64,000 bases of DNA. Source: Paenibacillus alginolyticus DSM 5050 = NBRC 15375. Its GTDB lineage: Bacteria > Bacillota > Bacilli > Paenibacillales > NBRC-103111. The notes beneath the pieces were generated by a model. The model ran no database searches. It saw nothing but the letters and a program-made list of their open reading frames with translations, and was not told the origin of the DNA. The position numbers were made by a program, and so were the translations under genes. This document shows positions 58,000 through 64,000 of this stretch, piece after piece. The stretch spans positions 1-64,000 of the forward strand of contig NZ_AUGY01000009.1 of the NCBI RefSeq assembly GCF_000422905.1. Reading direction: 5' to 3'. Position 1 is the first letter of the stretch, and each line of letters begins with the position of its first letter.

Positions 58000-60627
58000 T
58001 TAAAACTGTAGGACAAGTTTGGTTTGCGGTTCAAGAACTATTTTTTCTTTCCATATTAAATTTCCCTCTGCCTGTTCAAAGGAGACGCTTTTGCCGCCAA
58101 TCATTACGCTCTTCACAGCTCGCCCAACCAAGAGTCTGCTTCCAAAGCTGGATAACCTTAATTCCCCCATCATTACCTCTAACTCGAGCTGTCCATCGCT
58201 GCTGCGGAACTCGCCCCAACCTTCGTTCAAGCTCCAGAAACAACGAAAATCATCAGCTTGCCATCTCGGGCTAAAGCCAACATGTCCTGCTACCATATCA
58301 TATTCGAATCCGCTTAAAGCAAGAAGCAGGCCATAGGACGCCATGGAACGGGCATAATTGCTTCCGCACTCGAACTCGTTCCATGGGTTGCGGCGCTCTC
58401 CATCATATCGGTCCCGGATGGACTTAACGGCACTCAGCCCTTCCATCACGAGTCCTTCATAAATCATATGGCAAGCAGATTGATATTCGAACCCATTCAT
58501 GCATTCGTCTGCATAAGGAACCGGCACGATCGGACTGTTCTCATCAGGCCAAGTACAGATCATCAGGCCAGACTCGTCATTCAATCCATAGATACGGCAG
58601 GCATTTGGAAAATCACGCAAATTCTCGATATAATTATGATCATAAATCGATTGAACCGCTCGTTTCACTTTCACAGGATCAAGGACATAACCGAGACCAA
58701 CCAGATGAGCAAACCATTGACCGAGTACTTGATCAATACCGCAGCCTTCACCTATCTGATACTTGTGCTCACCTGCCTCGTCATTCCAGTATACTTCTTC
58801 CGCTCCATATTTCTCTAGGATTGATCGGTCTTTGAGATCGACCAACTGATGGAAGTACCGGCCATTGAACATATGCTCGTTCGTCCATGCGGATCCTTTG
58901 GTGTAAATGGAGTCGTACTCTACCGCAATCTCCTGTTCCCCGAGAGCCTCCGCCATCTCTGCTGCCGCCTTCAACGCAGTCAAGTACATGCTCGTCAGCC
59001 AAGAATTGGGGCCGAACAATTCCATGTCCAGCGTATGATGCTGGCGCCCTTCCATGACACCGTCCTTGTCGGCATCCCATTGGTCTTCGTTGGTAGGATC
59101 CCAGGCATATTCGAGAGCTTTGCGAACATTTGGCCAAATCGAGCGCAGCCACTCGGTATCGCCTGAAATTTTCCATTCCCGATAGGACTTAATCACGCCT
59201 CCCATCTGACCGTCGGCAGCCGCCCTGAACGTGTTATCACGAGTCGTTCGCTCAGCCGGCAGCATGAGGCGGAACGCCATTTTTCCATTCTCGAATTGGG
59301 CGTGTTTGTACTCGATGTTTCGCATCGAACGAGCAAGTGCCGGGAACAAGAAAGCTGTCGCCTGCTCGTAATTCCACACATGGGTGCAGGAACCTTCACA
59401 CGAGCCTTCGTTCGTATGAACACCCTCGAAGCCGTAAAGTGTCCCGTCGGTCAAACGCAGCACTGTAGGAGATTTCAGGATCGAAATGTTGCCGCTAATA
59501 GCATCAATCACAATGTCGGGTAGTGTAGACCGGAACAGCGTCTCTTGGAATAACCGCGTTTCCTTATTCAATCGATCATAATGTTTCATGATGTAATTTG
59601 CCGTATCAGTGGAATCACGAAACAAAGTTGAGTAGTAGTTTTTCCATGAAGGTTGACGCCCGCTTTCATCACCACTGCCTGGATTCCAGAAGTTAACGCA
59701 ATTCGGAAAATTCCAGGCAAGCACAAACCGGAATCTAGCCTTCCCACCAGCCGCTACCGTACGATGCCCGCTCAGCAGACCAACATCCTGATGCTTTTCA
59801 TGCAGCCTTTTCGCATCCAGCTCACGCGGTCCTTCATATCTTCGCTCCTGAAAGCGGCCGGGTCGACGAAAATCCTTCCAGAACACGGTAAGGTTATCGA
59901 ACCATCCACCACGATACCAATACGATTGATAGCTGACGTCATCATTGTCAGTCATCAACGTCATATCGCCGAATTCCGCTTCGTCCATTTCATACTGTGT
60001 GGATGACATACGGATGGCTCGTCGCCCGTCGAATTCAACTGCTTCATTGACAGCACCCTGACGAAACGGATTCGACACATTGCCAACCACACTGATGTCC
60101 AACTCATCCGAAGACCGATTAGTCACCTCATATTCGAAAATGGCACAGGGTATAGATGAATCCCGATCATTCAGAGGAATGAATGGATTGAAGGCTGTCA
60201 GTTTGACCGTGATTGGGTCATCGACATCGTCGAACGTCATTTCTGCGAAAGGGAATTGTCCACGGAACGATGTATTTGTAAAGTGCGGAAATCCAGCCAT
60301 GTTTTCCCGTCTGGGTCCGTACCCATAACCTTCGAATTTGCCTTTCCCTTCTCCAGTATACGGGGCTTGCATATCGCCATTGAGTACTTTGGTCAGCCTG
60401 ACCTCACCCTTGCACTCTGCCTTAACGGCAAAGAATGAGAACCCGTTAAAGCTCAACTTGTTGGGCCGGTTGAAAATTTCCCAATCAATCAGCCGTCCGT
60501 TGCCAGCGAGACCGATACTTCCCGTTCCAATCCCGCCAAGCGGAAAAGAGATTTGGCTCGTCTTGGCTCCTGTATACATAAAGTCTTTGTCCATACGAAA
60601 CTGTTTGTTTACTATATTGTTGCTCAT
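58000..60627 (-). CDS. GH116-family glycoside hydrolase (beta-glucosidase/glucosylceramidase-like)
   Basis: 875-residue protein without a signal peptide. The N-terminal beta-sandwich (about 20-320) opens with SFPLGGIGTGSIGLAGNGRLIDWEIFNRP, the GBA2-type signature; the C-terminal (alpha/alpha)6 barrel has EGSCEGSCTHVWNYEQA (407-423) and HHTLDMELFGPNSW (530-543). By family comparison the nucleophile Glu is probably Glu411 (or Glu407) and the acid/base Asp534; the spacing is as in archaeal GH116 enzymes. Last gene of the ABC sugar operon, so it likely hydrolyses an imported beta-linked oligosaccharide or glycoside in the cytoplasm. TAAGGAGG ribosome site. Confidence 0.88.
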   Translation of the reverse strand: MSNNIVNKQFRMDKDFMYTGAKTSQISFPLGGIGTGSIGLAGNGRLIDWEIFNRPNKLSFNGFSFFAVKAECKGEVRLTKVLNGDMQAPYTGEGKGKFEGYGYGPRRENMAGFPHFTNTSFRGQFPFAEMTFDDVDDPITVKLTAFNPFIPLNDRDSSIPCAIFEYEVTNRSSDELDISVVGNVSNPFRQGAVNEAVEFDGRRAIRMSSTQYEMDEAEFGDMTLMTDNDDVSYQSYWYRGGWFDNLTVFWKDFRRPGRFQERRYEGPRELDAKRLHEKHQDVGLLSGHRTVAAGGKARFRFVLAWNFPNCVNFWNPGSGDESGRQPSWKNYYSTLFRDSTDTANYIMKHYDRLNKETRLFQETLFRSTLPDIVIDAISGNISILKSPTVLRLTDGTLYGFEGVHTNEGSCEGSCTHVWNYEQATAFLFPALARSMRNIEYKHAQFENGKMAFRLMLPAERTTRDNTFRAAADGQMGGVIKSYREWKISGDTEWLRSIWPNVRKALEYAWDPTNEDQWDADKDGVMEGRQHHTLDMELFGPNSWLTSMYLTALKAAAEMAEALGEQEIAVEYDSIYTKGSAWTNEHMFNGRYFHQLVDLKDRSILEKYGAEEVYWNDEAGEHKYQIGEGCGIDQVLGQWFAHLVGLGYVLDPVKVKRAVQSIYDHNYIENLRDFPNACRIYGLNDESGLMICTWPDENSPIVPVPYADECMNGFEYQSACHMIYEGLVMEGLSAVKSIRDRYDGERRNPWNEFECGSNYARSMASYGLLLALSGFEYDMVAGHVGFSPRWQADDFRCFWSLNEGWGEFRSSDGQLELEVMMGELRLSSFGSRLLVGRAVKSVMIGGKSVSFEQAEGNLIWKEKIVLEPQTKLVLQF

Positions 60628-60677
60628 ATCTTGGCCTCCTTAAGTTCCTAACTGATTTCATGAATCCTGACAGGCAC

Positions 60678-61535
60678 TCACAGTTTAAGTCCACCCGCCG
60701 TAATGCCATCCAGCAAGTACTTTTGTCCGAAAATGTAAAAGAGCAGCGGAACGATAAGCGACAATGTCACCCCTGCCAGGATAGCAGACAAGTTCCCTGT
60801 TCCGAACGCTCCGGTTAATGCCGTCATTCCGATCGGCAGCGTCATTTTTTCGAAGGAATTCAGAAAAATTAAAGGGCGGAAAAAGTCGTTCCAATGCGCA
60901 ATGAAACTTATGACCGAAGTTACGGCAACCGCCGGAAACGACATGGGAAGGATGACTTTAAGGAAAACCCATAATCGGCTAGCACCGTCCATATAAGCGG
61001 CTTCGTCATAGGTATAAGATATGGACATCATCGTTTGCCGAATCATGAATATTCCGAATGGGTTGATTAGGCCCGGCAAAATGAGCGCTAAGTGTGTATC
61101 GACCAAGCCTAATTTCGACATCAAAATGAACTGAGGAATGATGGTTACCTGCCCTGGAATCATAAGTCCTGAAAGAAAGATGAGAAAGAGGACGTTGCGT
61201 CCTGGAAAAGCAATACGAGAGAAGGCAAAAGCGGCCATGCTTGAGATGAATATATGCCCAATCACGATGATCAAGCAAATTTTCAGGCTATTGGAGATAA
61301 AGTCGGAAAACGGTACTTTTGCAAACACCTCTGCATAGTTGCTGATGTGCCACGCTGTCGGGAAAATGGCCGGCGGCAGTGAGAACGAATCTTTTGGCAG
61401 ACGCAGCGAGGTGGAGAAAATCCATAGGAAAGGGGTGAGCATCAGAAAAGAGAACACAAGCAAAGCGCCATCCAATAAGATGCGTTCTAGTTTGATCCGC
61501 CTCACGGTTCTTGCAGCCGTACCTGCAATCCGCAA
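60678..61535 (-). CDS. ABC sugar permease, MalG type (CUT1)
   Basis: 285-residue inner-membrane permease with six spans and the EAA loop DEAAYMDGASRLWVFLKVILP, which contacts the ATPase. Start at TTG 61535, with GGAGG eight bases upstream (an in-frame GTG five codons earlier overlaps that site). Second permease of the operon, 33 bp after the MalF-type gene's stop. Confidence 0.92.
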   Translation of the reverse strand: MRIAGTAARTVRRIKLERILLDGALLVFSFLMLTPFLWIFSTSLRLPKDSFSLPPAIFPTAWHISNYAEVFAKVPFSDFISNSLKICLIIVIGHIFISSMAAFAFSRIAFPGRNVLFLIFLSGLMIPGQVTIIPQFILMSKLGLVDTHLALILPGLINPFGIFMIRQTMMSISYTYDEAAYMDGASRLWVFLKVILPMSFPAVAVTSVISFIAHWNDFFRPLIFLNSFEKMTLPIGMTALTGAFGTGNLSAILAGVTLSLIVPLLFYIFGQKYLLDGITAGGLKL

Positions 61536-61568
61536 CTTGGTAACCTCCACAAGTAATCAACTCCTCTT

Positions 61569-62462
61569 TTAGTCCCGATCGTAATTTACCCACTTATGGC
61601 TAACGGAAAATTGCAAAATCGTCACGCACAAAATAATCAAGAACAGACTGAGTGAGAGCGTAGATGCATACCCCATCTCATGATGCTGGAAGGCGACCTC
61701 ATAGATATACATGTTCACTGAACGCGAAGCATCGCCAGGACCTCCCCCAGTGATAAGGTACGGTTCATCGAATATTTGCGTCGCACCAATCAGCGTAGTC
61801 ACCAAAACGAAGAATATGGTAGGGGAAAGCATCGGCAGTGTGATGAAGAAGAATCGCTGCATTTTGCTTGCACCATCAATTTCAGCTGCTTCATAGAGAG
61901 GCTCTGGAATGCTTTGGAGGCCGATCAAATAATAAAGAAATGCATTACCTATAAATTTCCAAAAACTGTAAATCGCAACGGCCAGATATACCCACTGCGG
62001 CGACTGCATCCAAGGAATCGGATCGACTCCAAACTTGCTAAGAAAGTAATTCAAAATGCCGAAATCCTTGCTGAAAATGAATTGCCATGCGACGGCGACC
62101 GCAGCAGAAGTCGCTAATACCGGGAAATAGAAAATCGTACGGTACAGATATTTCCAACATTTTCCTATATTCCGGTTAACCGCTAACGCAATGAACAGCC
62201 CGAGAATAACGTGCATCGGCGTTAATATTGCAATAAATTTGATGGTATTGCCGTAAGTAAGCCATAACCGATCATCAACAAATAAATGTGTAATGTTGTC
62301 AAAACCGATCCATTTGACTGGTGTGATTATGTTGTACTTCGTGAAACTGAGATAAATGGTTGCCACAACCGGTTCGCCGATAAATATAATGAAAAATAGC
62401 AAAGCCGGTGACAGAAATAAGAACCCGACGAGGATGTTGGACATTTTACGATTAACTGCCAC
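61569..62462 (-). CDS. ABC sugar permease, MalF type (CUT1)
   Basis: 297-residue permease with six spans and the EAA loop YEAAEIDGASKMQRFFFITLP. The GTG start has GGGAGGGATC upstream. Partner of the MalG-type permease. A G+C-rich stem-loop separates it from the binding-protein gene. Confidence 0.93.
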   Translation of the reverse strand: MAVNRKMSNILVGFLFLSPALLFFIIFIGEPVVATIYLSFTKYNIITPVKWIGFDNITHLFVDDRLWLTYGNTIKFIAILTPMHVILGLFIALAVNRNIGKCWKYLYRTIFYFPVLATSAAVAVAWQFIFSKDFGILNYFLSKFGVDPIPWMQSPQWVYLAVAIYSFWKFIGNAFLYYLIGLQSIPEPLYEAAEIDGASKMQRFFFITLPMLSPTIFFVLVTTLIGATQIFDEPYLITGGGPGDASRSVNMYIYEVAFQHHEMGYASTLSLSLFLIILCVTILQFSVSHKWVNYDRD

Positions 62463-62492
62463 GCTAGATCCCTCCCATGAACCGGGGCGCCG

Positions 62493-62512
62493 GGCGATCC
62501 GATTGGATCGCC
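62493..62512 (-). other. intercistronic stem-loop between binding-protein and permease genes
   Basis: GGCGATCC, GATT, GGATCGCC perfect 8-bp stem with no T run. Such hairpins after binding-protein genes stabilise the upstream message and lower permease expression. Confidence 0.65.
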
Positions 62513-62534
62513 GACGGCATACCGCGAGTCAACA

Positions 62535-63803
62535 TCATTTTTTCAGGATGGCATCAATTTCTTGTTTGGCTTTCTTCATGGCTGTCGCTGCATCGGACTG
62601 GTTAGACAGGATCTCCGATACATGCCGATCGAATACTCCTTGGATTTCACCATATTGCATCGGAGCTTCTACCGCTTTGGCAATATCGGCGCTTTCTGCG
62701 TATACCTTCCAATTCTGAGCTGGTGTCTTCGGCAAGACTTCATTCATAACAGAGATGCGGGTTGGAATTGACGTGTTGGAAAGCGTCGTTTTCTGCGAAT
62801 AGGCGCCGCTTAGGAAAGCAGTAAGTTTATATGCCGCTTCCGGGTATTTCGTTGATTTGAGCACAGGGAACGCCCCTGACCCGAAAATAACTTTGTTCGT
62901 CTTGAACGTTGGCAAATACTGTACGTCAATGTTCGTGAATTTATTTTTGTCATAGGTACCAAATGGCCATTTACCAGCTGATATCATAGCAATTTGACCA
63001 TTGATCAACATCTGGATTTGGTTATCCTTAGGGTCAGGAACCGGCGCAACTTTGTATTTATAGATGAGATCCTGAAAAAATTGCATCATCTCGATGGCAT
63101 TAGGATCATCTAATTTACTAGTGGTCATATCGTCATTCAGTACACTCGCATTGTTGTTAAACAACCATGCCGACGCTCCAAAATAATAATTGGGAATTGC
63201 AAAGCCGAAAGTTTTCTTCCCATCCTTCTCTGAGGTCAACTTTTGAGCGTACTGAAGAAAGTCATCCTTCGTCCAGCCTTTATTTGGAACAGATAGCCCG
63301 GCTTTCTTGAGGAGATCGGTATTGAAGTGCATAACGACGTTATTCCAGTCCCAAACAAAGCCGTACGTTTTATTGTCAATAACGAAAGGCGATTGAAGCT
63401 TTGGATGCAGATCACTATAGTTATCCAAAGCACCGGGATCTGTTTTCATATAGGGATCCAGCGGGAGAAGCAGGTTCTGTTTGGCAAACATCTGGATGCC
63501 TTCGATCGCTACGCGAATAACGTCAGGTGATTTGCCGCCAGCAATCATTGTCTGAATTTTATTAAAATAATCTGCCCAACCGTTGCTGACCACTTCGACC
63601 CTTTTCACAGTGATATCGGGGTTAAGCTTATTGAACTCGGCCAAAATATTCGTAAGCTGTTCATCGGATGCTTCATTTTTGCTCCAAACTAACGTAAGTT
63701 CGGCTTTACCTGATTTGGATGCAGTAGGTTTGCTTTCTGAGCTGCATGCGACTAGCGACCACCCAAGAGAAAGAATCAATAATAGGACCCAAGCCTTTTT
63801 CAT
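62535..63803 (-). CDS. extracellular sugar-binding lipoprotein (CUT1 family)
   Basis: 422-residue lipoprotein with signal peptide MKKAWVLLLILSLGWSLVAC and lipobox Cys20, then a Ser/Lys-rich spacer and a family 1 solute-binding fold (LTLVWSKNEASDEQLTNILAEFN, FNKIQTMIAGGKSPDVI). It captures a saccharide and passes it to the permease pair. First gene of the operon; AAGGATGG ribosome site. No ATPase gene is present in the operon, so a shared MsmX-type ATPase is likely used. Confidence 0.93.
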   Translation of the reverse strand: MKKAWVLLLILSLGWSLVACSSESKPTASKSGKAELTLVWSKNEASDEQLTNILAEFNKLNPDITVKRVEVVSNGWADYFNKIQTMIAGGKSPDVIRVAIEGIQMFAKQNLLLPLDPYMKTDPGALDNYSDLHPKLQSPFVIDNKTYGFVWDWNNVVMHFNTDLLKKAGLSVPNKGWTKDDFLQYAQKLTSEKDGKKTFGFAIPNYYFGASAWLFNNNASVLNDDMTTSKLDDPNAIEMMQFFQDLIYKYKVAPVPDPKDNQIQMLINGQIAMISAGKWPFGTYDKNKFTNIDVQYLPTFKTNKVIFGSGAFPVLKSTKYPEAAYKLTAFLSGAYSQKTTLSNTSIPTRISVMNEVLPKTPAQNWKVYAESADIAKAVEAPMQYGEIQGVFDRHVSEILSNQSDAATAMKKAKQEIDAILKK

Positions 63804-63904
63804 ATGCGAGACACCATCCTTAACAGATTGTGGGACGCACTGCCGGAACAGCGAACCCGGTGCATCCAGATGTCTGTCTATGCTGTTGAATCATGGTCGA
63901 AATT

Positions 63905-63930
63905 CACTTCCGTGCACGTGCACGGAAGTG
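63905..63930. promoter_or_regulatory. perfect 26-bp palindrome upstream of the ABC operon
   Basis: CACTTCCGTGCAC followed directly by its reverse complement GTGCACGGAAGTG, no spacer. It is about 100 bp upstream of the binding-protein start. No T run follows it on the minus strand, so an operator is more likely than a terminator, though a terminator of the next gene upstream (outside the window) cannot be excluded. Confidence 0.6.
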
Positions 63931-64000
63931 GCTAAAAAAAATTTGAAGCAAAGATCATATTACCGATAGGGGCGTCCCCCCTTGCCACCGTTCCTACTTC

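Noticed and set aside
1-64000. tRNA or rRNA genes
   Set aside because: No cloverleaf with a TTCRANTCY-type arm or rRNA sequence was recognised by eye; a covariance-model scan would be needed to exclude one.

Overview
The window reads as a chromosomal stretch of a spore-forming, competence-gene-bearing Firmicute, most likely Paenibacillaceae (Paenibacillus or close kin). The reasons are the Bacillus-type yqe/comE/hrcA-dnaK gene order, many sporulation and germination genes (spoIIP, gpr, spoVAC/D/E, gerA-type operon, DUF1657), strong AGGAGG ribosome binding sites, a leucine T-box and a CIRCE operator. The genus is inferred from gene content and order; no sequence search was possible.

Layout. 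1-330 is the 3' end of an IS1595/ISXO2-type transposase gene. 538-7164 is the minus-strand heat-shock operon hrcA - thermosome-like (group III) chaperonin - grpE - dnaK - dnaJ behind one perfect CIRCE. 7166-19854 carries a GNAT acetyltransferase, hemW, lepA, yqxA, spoIIP, then an accessory island of about 2.4 kb (tandem repeats, small ORFs and a coupled pair of TIR-like genes), then gpr, rpsT (plus strand), holA and an ECF sigma/anti-sigma pair with its own promoter. 20148-24183 is a plus-strand gerA-type germinant receptor operon with a small fourth gene. 24203-38760 holds comEC, comEB, comEA, comER, leuS with its T-box, and the operon yqeG-yqeH-aroE-yhbY-nadD-yqeK-rsfS-cvfB-yqeM.

38784-49744 has an esterase, a MoxR/DUF58/transglutaminase operon, a spoVAC-D-E cluster with a partial DUF421 gene, then a PhyH dioxygenase and LacI regulator preceded by twin operators, and a DUF1657 spore protein. 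49748-57930 contains small ORFs, a papain-like protease, a GT4 glycosyltransferase with galU, a frameshifted copper-amine-oxidase-like secreted protein, an L-rhamnose mutarotase, an MFS transporter, a decayed DUF2238 membrane gene and a nucleotidyltransferase. 58000-63930 is a sugar-uptake operon (binding protein, two CUT1 permeases) with a GH116 glycosidase, behind a perfect 26-bp palindrome.

Most genes follow conserved Firmicute synteny. The best candidates for unusual biology are the archaeal-like chaperonin coupled to hrcA; the two-gene TIR-like pair in which one copy keeps and the other has lost the candidate catalytic Glu; a short hairpin repeat that recurs just upstream of Shine-Dalgarno sequences of unrelated genes; a second hairpin repeat lodged inside the leuS T-box leader; and an 11-unit heptanucleotide repeat upstream of comEC.
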